Source: Moringa oleifera
Taxonomy: Eukaryota > Streptophyta > Magnoliopsida > Brassicales > Moringaceae
NCBI GenBank assembly: GCA_021397835.1
Contig: JAJFZO010000034.1
Location: 1,428,501-1,492,500 of the forward strand
Direction of reading: 5' to 3'
Length of the DNA stretch: 64,000 nucleotides
This document shows, in pieces, positions 12,482 through 24,447 of this stretch. The notes below the pieces were generated by a model. That model was not told where the DNA came from, did no database searches, and saw nothing but the letters and a program-made list of their open reading frames with translations. Each line of letters starts with the position of its first letter. Position 1 is the first letter of the stretch. The translations under genes and the position numbers were made by a program.

Positions 12482-14520
12482 TTTTTTTTTTTATGGGAAA
12501 GTATTTTGCTCATTTCATTGAGAATTGGATTACTAATCCATTTGGTAGACAATACCACCAAATTTTTTCTTCTCTTATCCCTATTAAAATGTGGGCAATC
12601 CTATACAAAAGCTTGTTTGCTCCTCTATTGATAGATTTAAAAGAATTATTGAGGAATTGGAAGCTCAAGTCCAAGGCATCCAGATACATACTCCTCCGTT
12701 CATGTAAAGTCTCTTCACCTCAATGAATCTCACTGATAGCTTAAAGATAATCATCCTCAACTTTGATTGGTTTGTCTAAATAAATGAGTGCCTTCTCTAG
12801 CCCAGATCGGATAGCCAACATCTCTCCATTTAAGGCTAAAAAAACTCTATTCGTAACTGTGAGAGCGCATAGTACTATATGATCGCTACAGTCCCTAACA
12901 AGCACACCCAACTTGGCTTGGTTGTTTCTAGTATCATCTGAAACATTAGTGTTTAGCTTAAAGCTCTCAAATGCTAATTACCACTAACCAGAGCGCAAAG
13001 TATAGCTGTTTGTGTTTGTCCTTTGATGTTGTAAATCCTTAAAGCATTTTTTTAGACTTTACAACTAGAGCCGAGGATAACGAGCACATCGACTCTTGCT
13101 AAGCTTTTGGTTCATCCGTATGCATTTATAAACTATAAAGAATAGGTCTAGTATATTCCAGCTCTTCATTTAATCTAACAGGATTATCCATGTATCATTC
13201 ATTAGGCTCCACCTGGCTAGCCATGCACCGGTGCCAACCTTGATGGCCTCCCATACATGTTGACTAAATGTACATGCAAATAGTGTATGAAAAGAGACTT
13301 ACATGATGTTATGTAGCAAACATAATTTCTATTTGTTGTGTAAATACCTCAGTCATGTAGTGCCTTCATCATAGAAAGGATTTTATAGAGTATTTTCCAT
13401 CTAAAGTTATGAACTTTAAGGGGGAGAATAATTTGACATAGCATACTCTATTTTTGGTCTCTGGTTTTTGTCATGGCTAGGTTGTTCCATTTGTCATAGG
13501 GATTGTGCATCTTAGTAGCCAAATTTGATAGTATATACTCTATCCTTATTACCTATCTAAATAAGTTTATCCTCTATTAGTCTCTTACTCAATGGCGTGC
13601 TTATAATCATAATTGAGTCTACTTGGTTAAAAAGCTTAGTGACTATCCTAGATATCCATTGTCTATAATGTTTATCAATTAGAGTACTGATAGTTCTCAA
13701 AACTAGTTATATAGTTTCTGCTTTTGCAGGCAGAAATTCTATTCCTATAAGTAGCCATTAGTCTTGCCATATATCCACCTTTTTTTCCATTTTTCATCCT
13801 CTATTTGCCCCTTGATTTATCATTGCTTTTCTATGCATTAGATTATTCTAAACATAAGAACCATATGAAAGCCTTGATTAATTCTTTGTGTGGGTTATAA
13901 AGTGGGGAAAATACTTCACCTTTAGAACTTTTTGGCATAAACATGTTTCATCTTGGATGATCTACCACTACTGTTTTGCTAGAAGTTCCATATTGAAAGC
14001 CTTCAAGCCTCTGAGACTTATTCCCCTATCATATTTGGATAGACAAAGCTTATCCCAAGCTTTCCGATGTAACTTTCTCTTTGATCCCAATCCCTCCCAC
14101 CAGTATTTGCTACCTGCATGTTTAGATGGCGAAGGAATAATCTCGATAACTTGAAGCAACTTATGACATATGATGATATGGCCTATACAATGGATTGATA
14201 AGGACTCCCCTCTTAGTTTGGGGATATGAGTCTCCCTTCCCATGTGACAAGTTTAAGTCTATCAGTTACCCTCCTTATCTCTTTTGATTTACTTCTCCTA
14301 ATAAGTATGGGAAAGCCCGAGTAATACTTATCTGATATAGATTTCTCAACACCCAAGAGCTACTTCATGTCATTCTTGATAACCTCTTGTTCTTCCTCCA
14401 TTAACCTAAAGTTATTCCATAATATTTCTAAACCTTCATCAGTTTTATATCTTCACCCAACCTAAAGTGCTATCCTTCTTCCAGTTTTTCTATGTTAGGA
14501 CAAAGCCTGTGACAAAGTAT
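12482..14520 (-). mobile_element. Decayed LINE (non-LTR retrotransposon), RT C-terminus, zinc-binding region and RNase H
   Basis: Read on the minus strand, broken frames give classic plant LINE segments in the right order. Near 14,300 is a region like KYYSGFPILIRRSKSKEIRR followed by VTDRLKLVTWEG (family form: KYLGLPxxIGRSK, then DRV, then GWK). At 13,990-14,080 is KAWDKLCLSKYDRG followed by AFNMELLAKQ. A KVLKVKYFP segment follows near 13,900. At 12,750-12,920 is an RNase H-like stretch, LGVLVRDCSDHIVL, then NGEMLAIRSGLEKAL and KVEDD. The tail shows RGANKLLYRIAHI near 12,600. There are in-frame stops and frame changes throughout, so the element is dead. A run of 11 T at 12,482 (A on the element's strand) may mark its poly(A) end. 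The 5' half (endonuclease, RT core) is not visible, consistent with 5' truncation. Confidence 0.85.
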
Positions 14521-17500
14521 AAGGATAAACTAAAGAGATTAAGATGAAATTCGCACAGGAGAATATCTCTAATTATAGAAATAATTAAGTTTTTATAGAA
14601 ATGATTTTGAAGTAAATAATATTCATGGGTAAAAATCATTTTAAAACTTTAGCTTTACTATCTCTCTCCAATTAAACATTAATTTTTGAAATATCTCAAA
14701 ATAAACTTTAATTTGTCCAAATTAGATTTGAATGAAAATAATTATAAAAAATAATGGCATTTTTCATTGTTGAAATAGTTAAAAATAATTACTCAAATAG
14801 AATTTACTCTTCATTTTAATTTTTTCTTTCAATTGTGAATAATTCTTGACTAACAAACTATTTTTTATATATTTTTAAAAATTTTTGTACGAATTTTTTA
14901 AAAATAATTTATCACTCAAAAAAATTGAAATTTGTATGATTATGGATTAAATATTTTATATATATGTGAAAAGTCAAAATTCCTTATAAAAAATTTCAAA
15001 TTTAAATATTTTTAAATTTTATATTTTTAAGAGAATTTAATTTGATTTAAATCAATAAATAAATATTTATTTAAAAATATGTTGAAAGTTGAAATTTGAT
15101 AAAAAACAAAATTTTAAATTTTAAATAATATTTATCTAAAATTTTTATATTTAATTTATATCACTGTGTAATATCATATACATATTACAATTTTAACTCA
15201 TGCTAGATCTTGAACTGGTGAAGAAAGATTGATTTTCTCAAACACCATCTATTATTTATAATTTATGTTAATATTTTCTTCATTTATTAAATTAATATTC
15301 TTTTATTGTGTATTTTGTAAAAAGAAAATATGAAAAAAATAATTAAAATACTTCTTATTTTCCATCTTAATATTTCAATAATAAACTGTTGGTAAATAAT
15401 ATAATGGTTTTCTAGTTTTAGATTTATATTTTAAATTTTTTAAATTCTATTTTTTTAGATATAAAATTTTTAAAAGTTTGAAGAGTGAAAAATTATAAAT
15501 TTAATTTGTAAGTAATAAGAAATAATAGTCGATAAAAACATATATTTTAATGATTAATATTTATAATTATTATTTAATAAAAATTCACTAAAATAGCTAT
15601 TAAAAAATTTATTAAAAGTAGTGACAATAAAATTCATGCAATACATACAAAAAAAATTTTGTATGTATTGCGCTAAAAATCTATTTTGTTTTAACATTGA
15701 CATTATTTATAAATTGCGGTGTATATGGTTACTAAATTTTTTTTTATGTTCTAAGAATATGATTTTATATTAGATGAAAACCTCATAAAATCTTGATATT
15801 TAGTTTATGTTACCAATCAATTTTTTCGTATTTAAAAAATAATAAATTGAATCCTAACTTAGCAATTTGATTTTAAATTAAACCTTAACTTAAATAGTTA
15901 TGAAGAATTTAAAATATTTTTATTATTTAACTATCTCAAAAATAACTTAAATAAATTTTTTACTTCATTTCAAGCCGATCATCCAAATTTGAATAATTTT
16001 TTATGTAAAATCTATTTTTTATAATTTTTTATATTTTTAATAGTATAAATTTTAAAAATATACTTTCAATAATTAGAAAATTCTGAAATTTTTTTATAAT
16101 GATAGGTAAATTTTTTTTTACATCTATAAAAATTTTAAGTCAAAATTTTTTGTATAAGATTTTTAATTTGAATATTTTAAATTATTTATGATTTAATTTA
16201 AACTAAATTGATTAAATTAAAATTTAATTTATTATTTTTTAAATATGAAGGTTTAATTGGTAAATATAAAGTAAACACTAGGGCTTTATGAAACTTTTAC
16301 CTTTTCATATTTTCAAACAAGAAAATATTAATGTAATTTGTTTTCACATATTTAAGCTTGAACAGATTTTGGTAATAACTAAGCAAGACAGCAGTTCCGT
16401 AGTTGTCATTCACGTATTAGTTCTTTTGTCCAAAAAGACTGAATCATATTAGCAATTGTTTATAGTTACAATTAAAATTAATTCTTGAAGGATCATGTAC
16501 CCATAATCTTCAAATAGTATACCGAAGGACATGGTCTTAGCATTTAATTATCCCAATTAAACGCGTACTCAATTTTGCCGTCTGTTCATTCAAAGACATT
16601 GCACACTACAAGACATATGATATGTTAGAGATTTTCCATTTAAAACAAACATGTCTTCTATCAACTTGTTCTTCTTTTAACTACTCCTTTTGGTTGCCTG
16701 CCGATCTTTTATAATCCGTTTCATTATAGAATTAGAGAGTTGTTTAATTTATGGCTGCTAGCTGAGTAGAAAGCTCTATTAATAATCCCTCTAGAGGGAC
16801 CATATGCAATTAGGTCATATGATACTTAGTCCCCAAACGTCACATAACATCTCTTTCCATAGGAGCAAAGTCTGTAATAGGGCAAACAAAGTTGGTATTT
16901 GAGTTTCCGAGAGTCGTTTTCTTCCTTTAGGCAATTGTTGCAAAAACATTTTTGGGTAATTCTATGAATGCTCTCATTGAAACCTAGGAAAAGAGCGAAA
17001 ATCTGATTGGGGGAACGCGGTTTGGTAGCATTAGGTTTTGCATGCATGCCTATATATACATACTGATGTATCATCTTTGCTTCAATGGAAGATCAGGTTC
17101 TGTTCACTTTCAAAAGATGAAACCCTATTATGTACTCTCTGGGTTATACAGATCTCGCAAAGTAGAAAAGTAGAAATCTTGTGCCCCAAAAAATGCACTT
17201 GATGTAATACTATGAGAGAGGTTTCACGTTTATTGCAGAGAGAATGATATGAAAGCATTTTCTTCAAGAATTTGGTTATTGTTTTGTAGTTTTTTAAAAT
17301 AACAAAAACTTGGGTGTGCTGGTAAGTCTCAAAAGAGAAGGAGATTTGGAAATTAATAACCGCGTTAAGCAATCCTGGCCGATAGTAACATGAGCACAAA
17401 TCGCAACGAAATGAAAAGGCAGAAAGAGAGAGATAGACAGAGAGTGAAAGAATATTTCTAAAAATGGATCCATCAAAGAGCCGACTGAGAGGAAAAGTCC

Positions 17501-17616
17501 TTAAGCAAAAGGCCTAACGGGCCTCTCTCCCCTAATAAAAGAATGCACATAAGTCACAATGACAAAGCCAATGTCTTCTGATTGTCTCTATTTCAATCCT
17601 AGCACCCTTTCTTCTC
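14521..17616. other. Very AT-rich intergenic DNA and URO promoter region
   Basis: From 14,580 to 16,300 the sequence is mostly A/T runs with no ORF of note, one perfect hairpin at 15638 and no recognisable repeat proteins. From 16,400 on it becomes more balanced and probably contains upstream regulatory DNA of the zinc-finger gene at 17774. Confidence 0.5.
15638..15671. repeat. Perfect 15-bp palindrome with a 4-base loop
   Basis: GCAATACATACAAAA (15638-15652) is followed by AAAA and then its exact complement (15657-15671). Flanks do not continue the symmetry, so this is a short hairpin rather than a long inverted repeat. Confidence 0.8.
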
Positions 17617-17623
17617 TATATAA
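17617..17623 (+). promoter_or_regulatory. TATA box of the URO-like gene
   Basis: TATATAA sits in a pyrimidine-rich context about 150 bases upstream of the ATG. It is followed by a CT-rich leader, giving a TSS near 17650. The spacing is typical for a plant promoter. Confidence 0.55.
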
Positions 17624-17773
17624 TCATTCTCTACCCCACCTCCCTCTCTCTCTTCTATTCTCTGATCTCTTTTTCTCTATAACATCACCATGAATCTTTA
17701 TCTGTGATCTCAAGTTCAGCGACGTACAAGTCTTTGATTTTCAGAGATTTTTTGAGCACTGAGGCCGTCCGAG

Positions 17774-18325
17774 ATGGAATCGAGGAAGCGAGGGAGCTCC
17801 GATACTTCAAGCGAAGAAAGCGATCGGATTGATCAAGTCAAGAACGAAACGGGTACCACAAGGCGCTCCTATGAATGCACCTTTTGCAAGAGAGGGTTCA
17901 CCAACGCACAGGCCTTAGGAGGCCACATGAACATACATCGCAAAGATCGAGCAAAGTCCAAGCAGAATACAAGTTCTTCGGTTTCAAGCCGGCCTAATAT
18001 GAATGAGGAACACAGGAACCCTAGTCATCTTCCACCATTTTCAAGTGAACCAATAAATTATTATCCATTTTCAGAGGCTCAGAGGGATTACTTCACGTAT
18101 TTTGCGCCGTCAGTGTCGAACCCTAGATACCCACATGCTTGTCCCCATGAAAATAACCATTATCTTGTCCCAAAGTCACAGTCTTTGGGTCTGAATGAAG
18201 AGCTTCTGGGTGCTAATTTGAGCTTGGGACTGGGCTCCACACATGTGGATGATGAGGAAACGAAGAGGGAAATTGCGAAAGAAGATGGATTGGATTTGGA
18301 GCTTCGACTTGGTCATGATCCCTAA
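17774..18325 (+). CDS. URO: SUPERMAN-family C2H2 zinc-finger protein, URO-like
   Basis: The 183-residue protein has one C2H2 finger near the N-terminus (Cys35, Cys38, His51, His55) with [20 protein letters not shown] and a basic tail ([10 protein letters not shown]). A polar middle follows, then a C-terminal EAR motif, LDLELRLG (173-180). The layout (short N-terminus, single QALGGH finger, terminal EAR) defines the SUPERMAN/TAC1/URO group of plant repressors. The name URO is preferred because in Arabidopsis URO follows SUP and precedes ETR2, the order seen here. URO gain of function alters auxin-related development. The start is the first ATG after the CT-rich leader. TAC1-like is the main alternative. 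The family is certain; the orthology rests largely on position. Confidence 0.85.
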   Translation: MESRKRGSSDTSSEESDRIDQVKNETGTTRRSYECTFCKRGFTNAQALGGHMNIHRKDRAKSKQNTSSSVSSRPNMNEEHRNPSHLPPFSSEPINYYPFSEAQRDYFTYFAPSVSNPRYPHACPHENNHYLVPKSQSLGLNEELLGANLSLGLGSTHVDDEETKREIAKEDGLDLELRLGHDP

Positions 18326-20539
18326 TGCGTACTGTCTTATCGATGAAGATATGAGCATAGCATAAAAAATATACACTGTACAGAGGTTGAATTTTCTCTA
18401 ACAGGTAGTATTTTATTTAGGGAAAGTGGCTTTTACGAAGTTGGCAGTACATATATATCATTTCCTATGGAAGCAATCTACAGGCAGACAGTTTTGCTTG
18501 AGATCAGAACGCACAGTCCAAATATCTGACACAGATCAACCCAGGGGATGAAGAGTCTGCCAATGGTTCGATACTAAAGATCTATGCATCAATGAAGAGA
18601 AAGGAGAGATTTTCAGATTCAACTTCTTCAGGTGAGTGGTTGTTGATTATGCAACTAGAAATTAAGTAAACCAGAAGGTTTGATACATATATAGTCATGT
18701 TTGATCGTGAAGTTTGTTCCTGTTCCGTAGCTTACAACTCTTGTAAGTACATAACCTACCTCTAACATTTTGTTCATCAATTATGATCCCCAATTCATAT
18801 GTAATTGATTACCAATTTATTGTCGAATGCAGCTGTTATAAATTTCTAATCAATCACATATGTATTAGGTTCTGCTGATCAAGTTCTTTATTTAATTCCT
18901 CCTCTCTTTTCTTCATTAATTTCCTTTTTTTTTTTTTGGCATAAATCTTCTTTGACTTCTATTGTGCGGCAATTGTTATGTTTTGCAGTTCAGAAAAATG
19001 CTAGCTAATGAACGGAAAACTCTGAACAATCCATTGATTTGAAGACATTTGTGGTTTCTTGCAATTCTATGTAATTAATGCATGAGAAACTAGCAAGGAT
19101 AACTAAGAGCAAAAACTCTCTATGTGTACACTAAAAATAGCTTTCATAATTAATAAAGCTGGGATCCTTGATCCTTTTCTCTTTTCTCTTTTCCCCTTTT
19201 AATAACTCATAGTGCATTTTCCTTTCGGCTAATCAACCTTATAACCAATACACTACCCAGTTCATTATTGTACATACTGAGTTGATAGTGATTGTGTAAT
19301 TTCTCTCCATTAGTTCTATGGTGTAGCTTGTTGATTTGACACAGAAATTCATCACATAGCTAGGGTTCATGTGCCATTAATTAGCTTAGCTGCAGGAATA
19401 CATACATATATATATATATATAGCTCTTCTTATAGATTGCCATGAATGCATGCATGCATGCCCATCTTTTTGTAATTAGGGAGTGTACTGTTCTTAGAAA
19501 CCTCAATATCATCAAATAATTCTTTTTTCTGCGCCAGAGAGATTACCAAAATAAACAGTACCATGTGATACAACAATAAGGTTGCTCTTCTTTGGGAAAT
19601 GTTAATTTAATTGCTTCCTTTTAGGGTAGAGAAGACATGTGAATGTAGTAGAGCATATTTCTGTGACACCACTCTATGATGTCAATCTCTTCATCAAACT
19701 ATTGTGACATGAATTAAAGAAATCATTTGCATTTAAAATCAACAAACTTTCATATATACTGAACCTAAATTCTTCAATCCTAAACAGTTATTAGTTCAAT
19801 AATCATTTATTTCTTAAGTATCAAAAAATTTAAGATCGGCTGGGCTTAATTAATCTATTTAAATTAAAAATTAACTAAATTTAATTTTCATATTTCAAAG
19901 CACATGGTGTTTATAGATGTCAATAGATTAAACAGGTCAAATGGGTTTGTCTAGCAATTATATAATATGAGTTTACCAGTGATTCATATAAATAATATAG
20001 CCAAGCTGCATTCAAGGTTATGATTTTTTGAGTTACCTGTAATTGTGGGAATGAATTTTTTTTATTTGATTTATGTTGATTTTTTTATTATATTAGACAT
20101 CAGAAAATAATATCAGGGAATAAAAATATATTTGAATTTTTCTTTCACTAACATAACAAATTACTGAACATTTTTTAAAAAGAATATAAATTAAATCATT
20201 AAAAAAAATATTATACCATATATCAATCTACAAAATAAATCTTAATGGACTTTACCCTTAAATCGGTTGGACCTGAATTCAAGTTCTTGATTGGTTCATT
20301 CATGATCCTAATTTGTTCCACCAATTTCCTTAAGTGAATTAATTCCACCTTTTGATTTCAATACCCGTCAATTAGAAATTAAAAAGCTAAAATTACTTAA
20401 ATTTGAAAATTAAATACTTCCCGGCTTATGCTCAAAACATAAAGCATGATTGAGTCGGAATTAACAAAAATAAATTTGAATATAAACTTTTCACAAAATT
20501 GCTAAACCACACAAGGTAATTGTTGGGTATGGGGTGAAT

Positions 20540-21070
20540 ACAGTTTGGGTTTGGTTTGGTTTTGATTTTAGATATTCGATTCAAGATTTATGATTAAGAT
20601 GAATCAAAACTTGAATCGTTTTCAAAAGCGATTCAAATTCGATTCATAACTTATTTAGATTCAAAATCGGTTTATGTTCATAAATGGTTCAGGTTCAGAT
20701 TTGGTTCATATTTTAATTATAAATTTAATACTTTTATTTTTATTATAAATTTTTAATGAAATCATATTTTTAATTACAAATAATTATACTTTTATTGAAA
20801 TATATATTTAAAATTTAAAATTATTTTTAAAATTTTTAAAATTAATTTTTAATAATTTTTTAAATTAAAATTTTTAATATTTTAAAAATTAAATCAAAAT
20901 CATCAATTTTGAATAGCCTATTTCGATTTTGGTTCAAAATTTTTATAAACCATAATTGAATTATTTTTTAAAATACTTTCGATTATGATTCAAAATCAGA
21001 ACTGTTTATATTAATTTCAATTCGATTCAAAATTTAAAAATTATAATTGATTCATCGGTTTGAAACAAAT
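20540..21070. repeat. Degenerate GGTTT/GATTC-rich interspersed repeat
   Basis: The segment opens with GTTTGGGTTTGGTTTGG and alternates GATTCAAA, GGTTCA and CGATTC motifs with AT-rich spacers. It ends with TCGGTTTGAAAC in the opposite sense. Such degenerate, partly inverted sequences are widespread in dicot genomes as non-autonomous elements. A smaller relative with AAACCAAACCG and GGTTTGGTTTGG in inverted orientation lies at 59,470-59,533. Confidence 0.45.
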
Positions 21071-22194
21071 TATGATCATCATAGTTGGGTGTCCCTCAAT
21101 TTTTATTTTTTTAAATTACATGAGATAAAATATATATATATATATATATAACAAGACGGACCATAATGGATCGTACTTACTAATACGAACCGTTTGCTGA
21201 CGAGAATTAGATGGGCTTGGGTTGAATCATATCCACTTTTATTTTTACATGTGCACCCAACGTGGCCCATTAGGAAGCATACATTACCATGGAGGCTACC
21301 TTTTACATACCCACAATGTTTCCTCTAATTAATATTAGTCTCTTTGTTAGGTCTTCAGCCGTGGCCCATATTCAATTCCAACCAAACTTTATTCAATGAA
21401 AATGATTTTCTTTTCCTATTTTATTTTTATTCATTTTAAAAAATATATATATATTAATACGTAATGATACATTTCACTTTTTTTCACTGAGTCACTCAAA
21501 TTAGATATTATTATAAATCAAGTTGGCCTGTTTGTGGTGAATTTAGAAAGGTTACAATGCCCTTTTTCTTCTTTTTCTTCATGCATTGAACCGTATGATT
21601 CTGCTGATATCATGTCTTATCAATTGCATAAATTAAAGTTTTGACATTAGTGGAACTCATAGAAAGAGGAACACATATATTCGATATGGCTCAAAATGAC
21701 CTAAATCCTACACTTGCTACTCTAGGGTTTCTTCCCATAAAAAAATAAATTAAATAAACCAACAATAAAAAATTGTCTAAATAATGCCTTAATTCGAAGA
21801 TGCTAACTAGACATTTTCCTTGATTAAACTTAACTTTGTTCCCGGGATATAAATATCATCTTTAACTTTTTACTTTTGTTAGACTAAGCTCATTTGATCA
21901 AATATGATACGACCGAGGAGAATAAAGCACGAGAATGTAAGTACTTGATTTTATGCTCCGTTTCCTTTTAAAAAAAAAATAAAAAATTATTATGTTAATA
22001 TAACATAATACAAAAGAAAGTAAACAAATAAATAAAAATATTTTAATAATTTATTTTGTTATATTACTTTAAGTTAATATATTGTTTAAAATTGCTTTAA
22101 AAAGTATATTAATATAAAAATTAGTTTAAATGGGAGCACTTTTTTTAATAAGTTCAAAATTAAATTTCTGTAAATCATTTTTTTTTCTTTTTAC

Positions 22195-22460
22195 AATAAT
22201 GCTGGAAATTGCAGGGAAGGCATAGATGAGACCAGTTGTGCATCGGACACATGGGCTGTGTTGAGAGCATGTGCGATGTGCAGAGAGACGTATCTGCCCC
22301 CACCCCACCAGCTTTTGCTAAACCTACAGCGGAGCACATGCCGTGTAATAACAGCAGTGTCTGTTGTGCCTCACTTTGACTTTCCCTCACGCAATGATGT
22401 TGTGCCCCAGACTGTCACCCATTTCCCATCCCCCGCACTTCCCCCCCTTCTCTCCTTATT
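22195..22460. other. GC-richer island inside AT-rich DNA, unassigned
   Basis: Between AT-rich blocks this stretch has markedly more G and C, with CpG dinucleotides and a pyrimidine-rich end (CCCCCCCTTCTCTCC). ORFs of 60-80 codons cross it on both strands but match no family I know. It may be a conserved non-coding element, a promoter of an unannotated transcript, or insertion debris. Confidence 0.35.
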
Positions 22461-24428
22461 CAGTTACTTTTCTTTTTTTTTTTTAAGTAGTCACCCTTAA
22501 AAAAAAAAAGATATGTAAAAATTTAATAAATTATAAAATATATAAAAATTTAATTTTTTATTTTAAATAAGATTTAATTTTAATAAAATTTTACAAACAA
22601 ATACGAGTTCATAAATTTAGATCAAACGATATTTTATTAAAAAATTAAAATTAAAATCATTAAAATTAAGAATATTTTATAATAAATTTTGATTTATCTT
22701 TTAGGTATATAAAAAAATTTAATTATTATGAAAAATTTTAAAATTTAATTTAAGAATAAAAAATTAATTAAATTTAAAGATGAATTTAAAATAAATTATA
22801 AAATTTAATATAAATAATTTCTAAATAATTTAATAATAAAATATTATTAAATTTTTATAATCATTTTAAATCGACATCTAATTAAATATAATAAATTAAA
22901 ATTTATTTCAAAATCTTTTAAAAGATATGACTTATGTAAAAAATAAATAAACAAATTTTATAATTTTATATAATATATATTTTAAAATAAATAATTAAAA
23001 TATGTTTTATTTTTTAAAATTAACATATTAAATTATAAAATATTTTTAATTTTTAAAAATATATATCAATACTAATCATATCAACGGAAAGTAATTTCAT
23101 AAATCAATGTTCTTACCTGTATCATGCAATCAAAAATTACTATTGCATAGTTGTAAATTTTTCAAAAAAAAAAAATTGGGTATAAAGATTTTGGTCCAGA
23201 GAATTTTCCATGTTGAAGGCATTTTTTACCGAGATTGCTTACGGTATTATAAGGTTATATATCATCAACTTGTTTTAAGAAAATATTAATTTGTGGGTAA
23301 TTATTTTCTATTATATTAAAGGAATAATTAGTTAGTTGTTTAGAAGGCCATTGATTGACATTTACACTAACTTTATTCTTTTTGCTCTCACAAGTCAAAT
23401 TCCAATTTAGCTCCCATGGACCGACAACTCAAAAAAAAAAAGAAAACTGAATTAATACGCTAATAAGTGTACTGTTAGAGACTGCTAAAGTAGGGTTGAA
23501 GAAGAGAAAGCAAATGAATTTAACAGACACAAATTGCATTCTTTTTTGGGAAAACATGTATTAGCCCACAGGATTATTAATTGATTAAGTAAAGGGGTGG
23601 AAAAATTGATGCTTAAAGTTGTAGCATGATTAAACATTTCTTACAAGACTAATCAACTTTAAGAAAGTAGTGTTGGAGAATGGAGATTGAGAAGAGAAAA
23701 TTGGAAAAGTTATTTTGATTTTTTAAGATTTGGGTATGTTCATGAACCTTCCTTTGATTAAACTTCAGTCACTGTGGTTGATGGAACCAACCTGACTCTT
23801 TCTTTGATTTCAATTTTGGAAGGCTGTCTAGTGAAAAGATAGTAGTTTTGGTTAAAATTTATGTTCATTGGTTCATCTCCCTTTGCATATTAAAAGTCTC
23901 TTGTGTTCTGCTGGTAACCCCACAATTTCATTATCTGGACCCAATTGCTAGCATTTCAGTTTTTGAGACAATTAAGTTTCTATGATTTTGCAAGGCTCAT
24001 TTATCCTATATAAGCAAATTAAAGTAAGCATGAATAATGTTCTGCTGATACTTTGTCAATTGTTTTCTAAGATTTGGATGGGAAGAAAGACACATATATT
24101 GGAGGGGGAAAATGAATCATAAGAAGACAAGGCATTTAGGTGGGTGTGAATAGTGCATAAAATTTTAAAACATGGCATAATTGGCTGGTTGATATCTCAA
24201 GGGTCCCAAGACTTGACCAAAACTAATCGGAGACTTTGGGAAAATTATGTATGGAGTCGCTCCGACCAGAGAAAAGCTTAGTGCCGCCCACTAAATTCTG
24301 ACCATAATTAAGCTTAATTTTCAAAAGATGCACTCATTAACATTTGAAATTTTGTTCACTGACTTAGGAACATATATAATACCATACCAATTAAGCATTT
24401 CTATTTGCTTTATGATCCCTTAATCCGA

Positions 24429-24447
24429 CCCCCCCCCCCCCCCCCCC
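24429..24447 (+). repeat. C19 homopolymer followed by A8
   Basis: Nineteen consecutive C are followed by eight A. Long C/G homopolymers are rare in dicot DNA. On the minus strand it reads G19, which could form a quadruplex between strands or slip. Confidence 0.9.

Noticed and set aside
12364..12726. 120-codon plus-strand ORF
   Set aside because: Most of it is antisense to the RNase H tail of the LINE relic, and it has no family features.
13888..14154. 88-codon plus-strand ORF
   Set aside because: It is antisense to the LINE segment with KAWDKLCLSK and LLAKQ.
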